From: Lepas anatifera
Taxonomy: Eukaryota; Arthropoda; Thecostraca; Lepadidae
Direction: 5' to 3'
Length of the DNA: 64,000 nt
Assembly: GCA_034440635.1 (NCBI GenBank)
Contig: JAOTON010001685.1
Span: forward strand, 4,102,501-4,166,500
Shown here: one piece after another, positions 44,055 through 55,795 of the stretch
Numbering within the stretch: position 1 is the first letter of the stretch
Layout: each line of letters starts with the position of its first letter
The notes under the pieces: generated by a model
What the model was told of the DNA's origin: nothing
Seen by the model: the letters and a program-made list of their open reading frames with translations, nothing else
The model's database searches: none
Position numbers and translations under genes: made by a program

Positions 44055-47000
44055 CAGTGGCGTAGCCAGGATTCAGCCAAGGAGGGGTCCGACTACCGTC
44101 GTGGGGCCCCAGGCCGGGGGGTCCCCTTAGTGACCGGGCCCATCTCCTATATCTTTTGTATAGTATTTCAACATTATAATATTCACACGAAGGAAATTTC
44201 GTTGTGTCTTTTTAAGCATTCATTCTTATTTTGTTTATAGCTTGGTTTTTTTATCTGACCAAGTGTTGGTAAACTAAGGTCACCAAATATTAAGGATGAC
44301 TCATACCTTATATGGCAGCGTGGCTATAATAACAGCTTTGAGCCATATTTCGGGAAGTTCTATGTTGATACGCGCATGATGTTAAACCTGAGTCTACCTC
44401 AATTCACTCGGGTAATCAGACATCAAGTTATTGGAGGTCAGTCGTTTTGAGTACGAAGAAATGATCTTCTACGGGAAATGATTAGCTATTATATCCCGGT
44501 GTCGAATCCATGGACTCTTAATCAGGAAATTTCCAAAGAAACGAAAAAAACGAATAAAGATACAAGGGATATGGTAGCGTGTCCCGAACGTTACATAACC
44601 TCTATTCCGTCGACAGATCCTGTTGAGATCCAGTTACTTTCTTACCCTTGCTATCTTGTAAACGAGCAAATTACAAAGACAAAAGGCGCCCAAGATATCT
44701 ATCGCCTTGCCTCACTCTGTGATTGTTATTTTCAACCTTTCATACCTATTTTTCTTTTTGGGATTATGCTCATCAATTTCTGTCATTACCCTTGCTTGTC
44801 TGGTTTCCTACGAAAATGTTGGAAAGTTGTTTATTTCAGATTATTTAGGAATGTAGTTACTGGTGTTAAGCTAATATATTAAAAATTGACTAAAGTGCCC
44901 AATTCCCTGTTCGATTTGCTCTTATTGTAAAATTAGATTAATTTTTGCCTTTCCTTCGATAATGGTGCCTGATCGACATGTTTCAATTTGTGTTTTTTTA
45001 GTACGCAATAGGGGTAGGTACATTTTTTCCGAGGCATATGGTTTTGAAATTTTTTATTTGAGCTCTGGGGCCACCTAAGACCAACACTTGGCGGCGCTCA
45101 CAAAGCTAATTTTCGGCCGCTCTCCCGATTAGATCTCAGTGGGTCTCGGAGACCGATTCACGGCGCCTCTTGATCAAAACTGGGGGCTCCTGAGAATCTC
45201 TCGGGGCTCCTGAGATTAGTTATCGGCAGCACCTCTGAGACTAATTATTGGGCCCCCAGATTTGCTCTGGAGGGGGGGCTGAGACTGAGTATCGTGGTCA
45301 TCCAGATTAGCTATTGGGGTCCCCTGAGGCTGTCTTTGGGGTGGGGGAGGGTGGCTGGGAATGACTTCCGACAGCCCTCTGAGACTTACTCTAGGGCGCA
45401 CCTGAGACAAACACCCGGGGGGGGGTGGAATCACCTCTGAGACTGAGTCTTTGGCGTTCCTGAGACTGACTCGGAGGCTACAGATTAGCTCTCGCGGGCC
45501 TAAGGCTAACTCCAGGCCCGTGAGACCAAAACTCGGGAGCACCTCTGGAAATTACTCTCAGAACCCCGAGATTAACTCTCGGATGTCTCTGAGACTGACA
45601 ACCGGGAGCCCTCTGTACTAACTTTTGGGTGCTCCCTGAGATTGACTCTCGGGGCCGCTTATACCAAAACTCTGGGGGGGCACAGCCTGAGGCTAAATCT
45701 CGAGGGCTCCCAAAATTACCCCTCTGGGGCCCCCTGCAACCAGCACTCTGCGGATCAAATTAGACTAACTCTCCGACCCCCGGATTGACTCTCGGGGCCA
45801 CCTGAAACTAAATATTGACTCTTGAGAGAGAAGCCCGTGAGACTATGAGGGCCCCCTGAGACCGACTCTTGGGGTGCCCTGAGACTGACTCTTGGGGTTT
45901 TCTGAGACAGACTCTCAGGGGGACCCCGAGACCGAATCTCGGGGTCCCCTAAGACAGACTCTTGGGGTCCCCTTGACCGACTCTTGGGGTTCTCTGAGAC
46001 TGACTCTCAGGGGCCCCCCTGAAATAGACTATGTTGCAGGGCCCTGAGAACCACTCTCTGGGAGGCCCCTGAGACTAGCTCGGCCCCCTCCCTGAGACAG
46101 ACTCCCGGGGTCCCGGATACCGAATTTTGGGGCCCCTGAGACCAACCCTCTAGGGCCCCTAAAATCTACTTTCGGGGAGCCTTGAGACCGACTCTCAGGG
46201 CGGGGGCCGTGAGGCCGACTCGGGACGCCCTGAGAACGAATCTTCAGGGGCCCCTGAGACTGACTCTGGGGGCCCCGTGATCAGAGAATCCTTTGCAGTG
46301 GTTCAGATTGGCCCAAGGGCTGGGGGTCTGCGGACGCCTAGGGCCCCCTTGGCTACACCACTGCATCCAAACTTTCGGGAGCCCTCTGAAATCACCATTT
46401 GGAGGCTCCTAAAATAATTGCTCCCCTAGACCAATACTCCGGAGCCCCTTGATGCTGATGCCCGGGGGTCCTAAGACTAGGCTCGGGGTCCCACTTAGAT
46501 CAGGCTCAGGGGCACCCTTAGACCCATGCTCGCGCTTTTCTCAGGAGTAACTCGACACCGATGTTCCGGAGCCCTCAAGATCAATATTTCGAGCCCCCCC
46601 CAAGACTAATGCTCGGTGCTCTGGAGCCCCTCGATGCCGATGCTCGGGGGTCCTGAACCCAGGCCTGGGGGCCCCTGGGACCAAACTCTGGGTCTCATGA
46701 GGTCAATGCTCGTGCCTCACTCATGAGTCCCTCGATATCAATAGTCGGGGGCACCCCGAGGGGGCCCTGAACTCCTGAGACAAAGCTCGGGCCCCCTGAG
46801 ACCAAGATCAGGGCCCCCGAGACCAATGCTCGTGTTTTCCAGTGCATACGGTCAGCCTTATGCATCAGATGCCCTCGGATGCCTCCCTGAGACCAAGCTC
46901 GAGGGCCCCTGACACTAAGCTCGGGGAGAGGGGAGCCTGAGACCAAGCTTGGGGGCATCCCTGAGACCAAGCTCGGGGGTCCCAGAGACCAAGCTCGGGG

Positions 47001-47446
47001 GCCCTGATTCCAAACTCGAAGGGCCCCCTGAGACTAAGCTCGGGAGCTCCCTGGGACCAAGCTCGGAGGGCCCCCAGACACCAAGCTCGGGGCCTCTGAG
47101 ACCAAGCTCGGGGGCCCCTGAGACCAAAATCAAAAGGCCCGTGAGACCAAGATCGAAAGGCCCGTGAGACCGAGCTCGGGGGAGGGACCCTGAGACAAAG
47201 CTCGGGGGCCCTGAGGCCAAGCTCGGGACCCCCTGAGACTGAGCACAGGGGTCCCCCAAGATCAATATTCGGTACTCTGGAGCCCTCAATACCGATTATC
47301 GGGGGCCTCCTGAGACCAAGCTCGGGAGCCCCCCCCGAGACCAAGCTCAGGGGCCCCCGAAATCAATTTTTGTGTTTTTAGTGCATAAGGTCAGCCCAAG
47401 GGGGTCCGTGGACCCCTGAGACCCCCCTCCCCTGGCTACACCACTG
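44055..47446 (+). mobile_element. hAT-like element, third nesting level, minisatellite-filled
   Basis: Ends CAGTGGCGTAGCCAGG and CCTGGCTACACCACTG, with a perfect 8 bp duplication TCAGAACA (44047-44054, 47447-47454). An A/T-rich segment (about 44140-45050) is followed by over 2 kb of degenerate 20-25 bp repeats. A second internal right-hand end, GGCTACACCACTG, at 46351-46363 suggests an older or duplicated terminus. No recognisable protein. Confidence 0.88.
45060..47390 (+). repeat. GC-rich degenerate minisatellite inside the hAT-like element
   Basis: Units of about 20-25 bp around CTGAGACCAAGCTCGGGG and GGCCCCCTGAGACTGACTCT. The later part (46860-47350) is the most regular. The same family reappears at 60890-61770. 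Confidence 0.85.
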
Positions 47447-48235
47447 TCAGAACATCTCAAGGGGCCCATTCAAGCTCTCGGCCGCCCGGTCAGTGGCTGT
47501 AAAGCCTTATAGGGATCCCAGACCATCTCAGGGGCCCTCAGTTCAACACAGAGGCCCATATTAGCTCTGATGACCAGATAAACTTAAGGGCCCGGATCAT
47601 CCAGGGGCCCCTTTTCGGCATATTTGGGGCTTCAGAACATTTCAGGGTTTCAATTAAAGCTTATAACCAAATTTCAGAGCAGGGGCCCTATTCCTGTGCA
47701 TGGGCCTCAGATAAGTTTAGGGTCTTCTGTGCATCACAGGGGATCCAGATTAGCTCAAGGGGCAATGTTAACTTTACGGTCCCAGCTCAGCTCAGGGGCC
47801 CCCAGGTCGGTGGATATAGGTTCTGGCCAACTCACGAGGCCCTGTTTAAGGTCACGGCTCCTAGCTCAGTTTAGGCATCCTAGAACAGTTCATGCTGCCC
47901 AAACCATCTCAGGGGCGCTCAGTTCAGCTCAAGGGGCCCAGATTAGCTCGTATAGCATCAGAGGCCAGTTCAGGGGCCCCGAGAAGCTTAGGGGACCTTA
48001 AAATCAACTCATAGGACCTCAACTTAGTTTAGGGGCACAGGTAAGTTTAACGGGGTTCCGGGGCAAGCTATCGGGACAGTTTGAGTTTCTTGCTTGATAT
48101 TACAGTTGTTGATATTCTTATCTCCGTTGCGGGGGCCCATGCCAGAAAAGTGGGGGGGCCAGTGGCCCCCTGGCCCCCCGGTTCCTACGCCTATGACACG
48201 TACCCCACCCCATGGATCTGCCTATGCCCTGGATG

Positions 48236-48535
48236 GTTACGGTGCCGCCTGAAGGGTTGATGGCGCCCCTGAAATGTCGCTTTTCACCTTTTCTCCAAAT
48301 ATGCGAAAATCGGCGCTCATTGTTAGGATTTTGCGCCCGCCTGAAATATTTTGCCGGTCCAAGGTGGCGCCCCCTGGTCCGGATGGCGCCCCCGGGAAGG
48401 CGCCGACATTGCCGATCGGGGACACCTTTCCAGTGGGCGCCACTTCTTGCCTGCAAAACTTTTCAGGTGGGCGCAAAACCCTATCGGTGGGCGCCGATTC
48501 TCGCATTCTAGGGGGGGTGGGAAGCGACATTCCGT
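48236..48535. repeat. Inverted duplicate of the CATAGGCGG-family MITE interior
   Basis: The left half (to about 48425) is the complement of the right half, sharing GGTGGGCGCC, AAATTTTGCGCCC-like and GCGACATT words, so the stretch could fold back on itself. It resembles the interior of 10690-10939, but no termini are evident. Confidence 0.6.
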
Positions 48536-48579
48536 CGATATATCGCCGGTGTCACGTTCACGAGTGTGTCGAGGACTGA

Positions 48580-48790
48580 CTGAATCAGAGGGGGCCACCG
48601 CTGTTCCAAGGAGCCGCCGCAGGCCCGGGTTGGGCATTGGCCACCACTGGCCCGGGTTGGGCCACAGTTACCCAGGCGACTACCGTTGCCGCACGCCCAG
48701 GTGGGGAAGCCGCCGGCACCGAATAACTTCTCACAATGCGGCGACCGGCAAGTTGCCACGCAATCTCCAATAGGCGGCAACTCCATCGGC
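48580..48790 (-). other. Short GC-rich patch, open on the minus strand
   Basis: CpG-rich sequence with short duplications of GGCCCGGGTTGGGC. One minus-strand frame reads a glycine/cysteine-rich peptide (CGNGSRLGNCGPTRASGGQ). I do not recognise it, and splice signals are not convincing. Confidence 0.2.
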
Positions 48791-48859
48791 CATAGCTTAC
48801 CAAACATACATAGAGGTTGTAGGTCAACATGGTGAAATGGGCAGTGTGCGTCTGTGAAT

Positions 48860-49848
48860 TTAACACACGCCCCGCAGGGGAGGGTGAAATTCGCTCCACC
48901 TGGTTTTTCCAGATAGCTCAAAAACGAAGAGACACAGAGCAACGAAACTTACGGTACCTTATTCCTAATCAATTTTACACATCTGACCAAATTTTTGAGT
49001 TAAGGTCATGTCTGGTCAAGGAGCTATTCAAGGTCAAGTGACCCGACCTCAAAACCTAAAATTACGAGTTTGAAGCGGTGCCCAGGGAACATCAGCGAAC
49101 CGATCACTTTGAAACTTCCACAATATGATAAAGTCATTAAGGTCTACAAATCTGCTATCTCGGAATTTCTATATTTTTTACCTAAGGTGGGGTCAATTTC
49201 TTGGTCACCCCATTATAAGTCTATGGTGAAAAATAGAATGGGCTCGTTTTCAGTAAATATTGCATAGATAAAGCTGAAAATCCTCAAACCGTCTATTCTT
49301 ACCACGATCTTGAAAATTAAGTTGCGTTTTTAACCATCTGACCTCTCAAAGGTCATATCAGGTCACGGGAGCATAGAGTGATTATTTGGCCAATAACTTC
49401 TCATTGAATTGAGATAAAGCTTCCATTTTGCTTGCAATGTGCTTATATTGTCACGGGAAGTCGATTGATATACAACATGACGATACCGGGTCACTCTCTG
49501 ACCCTGACCTAGCTCGAAGTCAAGTCATTTTCACTATTTGACCTAGGAAGGTCATATTATACATCATTCGAATCGCAGCGATGAGAGGAATCCAATGATG
49601 CATAAGTATTTGCTCTAGCCCCCTGAGGGCAGATCTAGAGAGAGAAACGTACACTGCTCTGTTGTAAGCCTATGGAATCTTCTTTGACCTATGCTGACCT
49701 CAATATTGACTTGACATGAAAATTCTTCGTATAAAATCGCTTCGACTTCTCAAGAGCTTTCCAACACCACCCATAATTTTCCTTTAGCTTTCGTGGGGAC
49801 CGAGATACGAAGGGGGCGCGTCATGCAAGGGACCCCAGCTGGGCATGT
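48860..49848. mobile_element. TTAA element X, second copy, inverted
   Basis: Begins TTAACACACGCCCCGCAGGG and matches the complement of 36903-37919 along its length. The far end is decayed (CCAGCTGGGCATGTTGAA). The half-site words are conserved. Confidence 0.7.
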
Positions 49849-51899
49849 TGAAATGGTACAAGAATGGTAAAAACAGTGTACCTCAACTTCCCACTCTTTG
49901 CATAGAATCGTACCATCCACTGTATTTTCCTGGAGTAAATATGCTATAAATGTCAGCTGTAGATGTCTAATGTGCAAAGCCAAGCTTGCTGAAGCATGTG
50001 GGGTTGATTCACCCAGCATGTCAACCTCAAACTTAAGTTCACATCACTAGAAGCATGGGCGCCGAAAGCGGGGGCATCTCCCCTGTTGGCCAACCAAAAG
50101 GATGCCCCTCCAAATTTTTGGTCCATCGCCATTCATGCTGTCAGGTACCAAATATGCTCCAAATTCGCCTTCCCAGGTCAGCACCAGCTGGGGTCTGTCC
50201 CCTCCCCCTGTAAAAACTCTGTGACGGTGCCCCTAACTGGAAGGGGCGCCGATGTGAGGCATCATGTGACTTGCTGATGCATGGAATTCACAAATGGTAC
50301 CAAACTTAAGCCTGATACTGCACCACTTTAGAGCTTGATACTTTTAAGGTATCAAAGTATGAAACCCAATAGCATGACAAAATGATCAACACCAGGAAAC
50401 TCCTTTAGTTACTTCTTAGTTATCTCAGGAAACCCAGTATCTTTCTGGTAAATCAGCAATGCAACCAACAAAGCTACGCCATCTTATTATGGTGAATTAG
50501 CATTACTGCCTGTTGGTATATTTTAGAAACAGGGATAATCTGTACATATCCTGTATTTCACTTGGAACCACCTTGAAGCCAACCTCTTAAAATGACAAGA
50601 AAAGCCTGACCTGGCTTGAAAAGCATATATAGCTCTATTTCAATAATAAACGAAGTGTTTTGTATTGCTCAGTCCGCAAAGTATGGCAGCAGGCCAGACG
50701 AGTCGCACCAGCCATCTAAAATTCTCACACCGTCAGCCACCAAAAATTAGCACCAATCTGCCATATACCAGGGAGAAAAGCGCACTCATTCCCACTCACA
50801 CGATGCAATGCTACCTCTCTTATTAGTTAGTTAGTTGAGGACTTTTTATAAGGCCCCTCCTATGTCTTTATAACCATTTAGCCATTCTTTGTTAGGTTTT
50901 CAGTGTCACCTTCCTCACATCAGTCTCAGAAATTTGCACCAGGTTGATAAAATTTGCACCACTCACTCCTGTCGCCAAGGGCACTAGCACCAACGAGATA
51001 TCGTCAAAAACGCCATACTTTGTGCGCTAGTGTATTGCTAGTTGCATAGCATATATACCCAAGAAAACCTGAGAAACCAGGATGAATTATAATTTTCCAG
51101 TAGAACCCACTTCAAGGTGAAAACCGCTTACAGTCAAAACACCCATACCCTGAATTAAGGATACTGGACGTCACCACTTAATTTTAATTTGAAGAGATGC
51201 TCAGACTAGAAAAAGCGGGGGAAAACATGCAGTGGGACAAAATTTTGGACCAAATTGTTTGTCTTCAAATGATACTGCTCAAACAATTCACCAAAAAATT
51301 TAGCAAGTCTCAAACTTTGGGTGGATCCACGCATTAATTGTAATGAGAATGCAAAAAACATCATTCAACCCCAAACATTTGGCATAATACCTACCCTGAT
51401 TTACATTTAGGGATTCCTCTGCCTGTCACCCTTTGTTTAGGACACCCCTGCTCGTATGCGAGTTGGTTACCTAGGTAATACACTTTTTCTCAATGTAATT
51501 GGAACCTTGCCAGAGTATTACACAAGCAGACGTTACCCTAGTCCCTCCTCCTTTTGTTTTGAGCTTATTACACAGCTAATATAGAAACTGAGAGAAAAAC
51601 GACAAATAAATTGAAGCGACTGGGTAGCAGGAGCATAACTGATGCAAATTTCACTCATTATACGACTTATTAAAGTTGAATTTCATTCTTTTTAATTCCG
51701 CAAAACTCAACACAGAGCGCCCGGCGACTGTGAAACATTGCCAGATGTGCCAGATAATTGACTCAATAAATTCCCAAGACTCTTGTGAAATTCCGACAAA
51801 TGGCAGCAATATTACAGTGCTACCAAAAAACGTTTCAAAAGACACCCAAGGTTTAATTCACGTTGTGAAAACGGCTAATATGGTATACAGCTTATAATG
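49849..51899 (+). other. Unannotated stretch of the putative intron 5
   Basis: A/T-rich sequence. The only item recognised is a minus-strand retrotransposon tail at 50821-50860. No coding signal. Confidence 0.45.
50821..50860 (-). mobile_element. 3'-end relic of the tandem retrotransposon, (TAAC)n tail
   Basis: The minus strand reads GGCCTTATAAAAAGTCCTC and then AACTAACTAACTAATA, close to the end of copy C. Confidence 0.55.
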
Positions 51900-52439
51900 T
51901 ACATACATTATAACTAGCATTATAGCAACTAAAGTGCTTGGCGGTAAACGAGGACTGACCTTTCCCAATGACCTTTGACCTTGACCTTTGACTTTGGCCT
52001 TTGCATTGAGGTACCTTAACTATGACGTCATAGCGTAATATACATCAGACCGGGTAACGTCATTTGACCGGAAGCACTGAGGTCAGTGACCTTAAAAGTG
52101 CTGATGTGACCTTTACCTATGACCTTTGACCTTGGCCTTTATGTAAGGTGACCTTGACATACCATCCCAGTTATATGGTGTTATGACGTCACCACTCGGT
52201 CTCCAATGCAAGTGAACTGGTCCGACCGCGCGATTACGATGATCTCAAAATGCAGGTCCGGCTTTGAAAGGCTGTAAATAAAAAAATCGACCAATTTTCA
52301 AAATTCTTTCACCAATGGCCGTGCCATTAAATTCTGTTAAATGTGGCTGAGTATCGTTTTGCAGCTACGAGAGGTTTTCCGGCCACCTGGGAAAAACAGG
52401 TGGGGGGCCTCCGAGGGCCCCCTCCAGTGCACGCGTTAA
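51900..52439. mobile_element. TTAA-ended element W, copy 2
   Basis: Homologous to about 40120-40627; both end in a TTAA. It holds two perfect TGACCTTTGACCT direct repeats (51969-51981, 52120-52132) and one perfect AGGTCAGTGACCT palindrome (52080-52092). The left boundary is not clear. Confidence 0.55.
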
Positions 52440-52589
52440 TGGAGAAAATCCTAAATACGAATGCCGGGTGGCTAAAATCAGTCCACAGCTTGAAATAAGA
52501 AATGTCTACCGAACCATGAAATTTAGGATATTGTAACGAGCTTCCTGCGCATTTTGTCAGGAATTACGGCCTGCTTAGTGCTCCAAACG

Positions 52590-53241
52590 TTCGGAAAATT
52601 GGTGATTTTACTGTCAAATTTCGCGACTTTAATCTGGTTCCATCTATGACTGTCAAAAATCTCGGACTGACCTTCGACTGCACCCTCAGCTGGAATTTTC
52701 TCACATTTCTCTTCTCACTCGTCAATGCTTTGGAATTCTGAGTGGTTTGTCACATCTGAGGCGCTGCTTGCCTCCCAGCGTCATCTCGCCGATAGTCAGT
52801 TCACTGGTTATTTCCCGTGTCCGATATTGCATCAGTGTTTTTGGCAACGGAACTCATATAAACAATATTCGACTCCAAAAGATAATTAATTATGCAGCAA
52901 AGGTAATTTTCGGCCGCAGAAAATTTGACCATGTCTCTGGTTTATAAGAGGAACTTGACTGGCTGTCGGCGGGAGAGCTGGTGAGGTACCACACGCTTGC
53001 ACTTGTACACAAGACAGTGTGTCTCGGGGAGCCAGAGGAGCTGGCCCGGGGATTTGTGCGTGTCGGCTCTATACGGGAGCGTACCACCAGACAGGACGCG
53101 AATATCGTTGTACCAAGCTCTCGTACTGGAATGGGCCAACGTAGGTTCAGCTCCAGGGGGGCCTCCATTTATAATGAGCTGCCTGAGGAGCTGAGTGTTT
53201 TACCGGCCCGCTTTTTTGTCGTGCCCTTAAAAAGTATATAA
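52590..53241 (+). pseudogene. C-terminal reverse-transcriptase part of a CR1/Jockey-like element
   Basis: Readings include VKNLGLTFDCTLSW, then (after an indel near 52690) FGILSGLSHLRRCLPPSVI, RLQKIINYAAKVIFGRRKF, an in-frame stop at 52945-52947, and ELDWLSAGELVRYHTLALVHK and YNELPEELSVLP in the same frame to 53241. These are the usual landmarks after the catalytic core in CR1-, L2- and Jockey-like ORF2. A (GTCTTT)n-like tail follows at about 53421-53451 with AATAAA just before it, so the 3' end is intact while the 5' part is lost. Confidence 0.75.
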
Positions 53242-53420
53242 TAGCAGAGCGGGATCAGGTGCGCTGAGCGAGTGGTGTTTGTGTGGTATGCTTTGTCTTT
53301 TTAACGATGTTTTTATATAATCCTGTTTACATGATTTTAATGTCGTGTGTATGTCTCCTTCTTACTATTCCAACTGACGTGGGGTCGCAGAAGCCATGGA
53401 TGACCGTGGAAGACTCTGAA

Positions 53421-53451
53421 TAAAGTCTTTGTCTTTGTCTTTGTCTTTGCT
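53421..53451 (+). repeat. (GTCTTT)n tail of the CR1/Jockey-like fragment
   Basis: AATAAA followed by four GTCTTT-type units. It marks the 3' end of the fragment at 52590-53241. Confidence 0.8.
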
Positions 53452-53710
53452 TATGCTCTAATGTGGGTGGTAGTGTTGAAAGAAACATTTGCCGGATTGA
53501 CTAAATGTTTTCGGGCCGGTGGCTCCACGCTTAAGATTGTCTGCTCGGCAAGAAAAACTGGTGTGCTACCCAGCACCTTTCATCTGAGCGTCGCTCAGTG
53601 CGAAGCGGAAAGTTCCACCGTCTCCGAGCAGCACAGATATATGAGACGATAGCGTGCTCGGTGGCGCGACAAATTCGCGCGTTTTCTTTATGCAGCCTTG
53701 AGTTAGCCGT

Positions 53711-54927
53711 AGACTCAGGAATGGACACACAAAATTAAATGCCTATTGGAAGGCGGGTACCTGTGGTACCTGCGACGCAATGGAGAATCCCTATCACATT
53801 CTCATCAATTGTCCCCAGCACAATACCCATCGGCAACCCATGCTAGACTACTGCCGAATCCAAAACATCCCTGTAGACCTAAAAACTCTGCTCGGTAACG
53901 ACCATCCTGAGCTACTCGAAAAACTCTTTACATTTCTAAAGGACTCTGGGCTAGAGAAGTTTCTATAAATCACCCCTCCCAGTATATATGATGGAGGGTG
54001 CATGGTGCACCCCCAAAGTAGGACTTGCCTATTTTCAAATTAACCATTCATGTCATAGACGATCCACTGCAAAATTTAAGCAATAGTTGTTTAACCTTTA
54101 AATGGTATATCGTAGGCTAAGGATAGGTTATGTTAGGCTAGCTTTGAAATCAGGTTAGGTTAAATAGGTTATATTTCTTCACCGCAGTGATACCTTTCAC
54201 TGCGGCTCTATGCTAACCACACTCATACTCTTACTAACAATCTAACTGTCCTCTCACACTTCTCTTTTTCTCTGCGCGGCGGCTGCCCAGCCGGAGAGGG
54301 GAGCTGCAACCTCACCTCCGGGTTGCAGGGTAAATTCGCGGCACCCTGGCCAGGTGTTTAGCGCAATTTCTAAAACATGAAAATTATTGATTTAACGGAG
54401 GATTTCGAGTAACGTAGACAAGCGGACATCAGTAGCTGACACACAAAATTCTAAATTCTAAATTCCGAATTCTAAATTTAAGGTCTTCAACCACAGAGAT
54501 AACCTTCGCACTCTGCGGGTCTAATTTTATAAAATGAACTCCCTTGGCATGGCTATGCCATTGCCACGACACGTCCATCCGCAAGCTGAAACATCTTGCA
54601 ACCCATTACTTGAAATAACTCCCATTGCTTTAACAGACTAACGTAGCTTGCCCTCACGCAAAATTCTAAAATTCTCCCACACACTCCTTTAGAGGCGGGC
54701 AAAGGTGCTATGCACCACTGGCGGATCAGGGGGGCCCAGGGGCCATGGCCCCCAAAGCCGAAATAGTATCTTTTGGCCCCCAAAACGACCGACTTTTGGC
54801 CGTTTTTTTAAATCCTATGCTTTTTGGATTTTTTCTCGATTTGGCCCCAAAACGATGTTTTGGCCCCTCCAAAACTTTTTCCTGGATCCCAATGCTATGC
54901 ACAGAACGCCTTATAAAAAGCCTTTGA
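53711..54927 (+). mobile_element. 5'-truncated copy E of the tandem I-group retrotransposon
   Basis: Starts inside the RNase H to C-terminus region (matches copy B from about 2922). It holds the last 62 codons of ORF2 (53780-53968), the 3' UTR with the same stem-loops, and the terminal CCTTATAAAAAGCC motif. A 14 bp target duplication CTTGAGTTAGCCGT flanks it (53697-53710, 54928-54941). Unlike copies A-D it sits in unrelated sequence and lacks a tetranucleotide tail. Confidence 0.9.
54715..54893 (+). mobile_element. hAT-like MITE, 179 bp, in copy E
   Basis: Left end CCACTGGCGGATCAGG, right end CCTGGATCCCAAT, perfect 8 bp duplication GCTATGCA (54707-54714, 54894-54901). Copies A and B show the uninterrupted GGTGCTATGCACAGAACG at the same place. 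Confidence 0.9.
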
Positions 54928-55795
54928 CTTGAGTTAGCCGTCAGGAGTCAGCTTGAAATGAAGTTTCCCCGGCGTGGAGCGTCGGAGACGATGGAGAATA
55001 CCACTGGCAATACGTTAGCTGAGAGGACAAGAGAACGTTTTGCAAGTGACTCTATTTAAGAACGTCACTTTAACATGTAGTTAAGGTAATGACCAGGGGT
55101 ATGGAACTAAGGAGGCGCTAGGCTATCCTCCAGCTTTTATAGTCAGGTAAAGAGTGCTCCACATGCTCAGGCTCTCAATGAAACGTTTTTTTGTCTTTTA
55201 ACCCTCGCTCCACCGGGGGCATCGACAGCCCCCTAATGTTTTTTTCGGGATAGCAGAAAAAACAACGAGGCACAGCACCACGGTTGAGGGCTCTATCTCT
55301 CACCCCATCATTTTCCCACCATCCCTGAAATCTTTTACCCCGGGTCACCCAAGTTCAGGTCACCAGGCGAGGTCAACCAAGGTCACCTCACTTCAACTTT
55401 TTGAGCTCTATAAGAGCTACGTTTCTCTGTCGATCGATTTGAAACTTCCTACAGTTCTTGACCTTGCCAGGGTCTACATGATGTATATTCTGGATTTTTG
55501 ATTTCGTGACCTGAGGTCACGTCACGAGGTGACCTCTCCCTTGAAAAAACATTGGAAAAAGCGGTCTTACGATCTAAAAGCCACAAAAAACTATTGAAAA
55601 TGCTCGGCTTGCTCAGAAAAGCGTTCTTGGACACCCTTTTACGGATCCCAGGGGTAAAATTTTCCCTTTGGCTTCTCTGAGGTCATCCAAGGTCACCAGG
55701 GGTAAAAAACAGGGTCAAATCTTGACAATAACTTTTGACCTAATTAAGCTAGAACGTATGAATCAAACACCATAGTGTATGTCTCATCACTGGCT

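Larger units (their letters stand above)
42237..48195 (+). mobile_element. hAT-like element, second nesting level, with minisatellite
   Basis: Ends CAGGGGCGTAGGAACGG and CCGGTTCCTACGCCTATG, with a perfect 8 bp duplication ACACGTAC (42229-42236, 48196-48203). Subterminal GTGGGGGGGCC blocks are inverted. The interior (42650-44054, 47455-48195) has a unique A/T-rich part and then degenerate repeats of CAGATTAGCTCAGGGGCCC type. A 10-base inverted pair TCCTTGGACA / TGTCCAAGGA lies near 42675-42735. No transposase. Confidence 0.88.
42013..48226 (+). mobile_element. hAT-like MITE (CATAGGCGGATCC family) split by insertions
   Basis: Begins CATAGGCGGATCCAGG and resumes at 48196-48226, ending TGGATCTGCCTATG. 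Flanks CCCTGAAT and CCCTGGAT match at 7 of 8. Without the inserted DNA its own length is about 247 bp, in line with the 250 bp copy at 10690-10939. Confidence 0.85.

Noticed and set aside
44478..44882. 134-codon open frame inside the hAT-like element
   Set aside because: No recognisable domain, no second copy, and it lies in A/T-rich transposon interior; not resembling a hAT transposase.
46296..46363. A complete small element with ends CAGTGG and CCACTG
   Set aside because: No duplication in the flanks; better read as an internal leftover right end of the surrounding hAT-like element.
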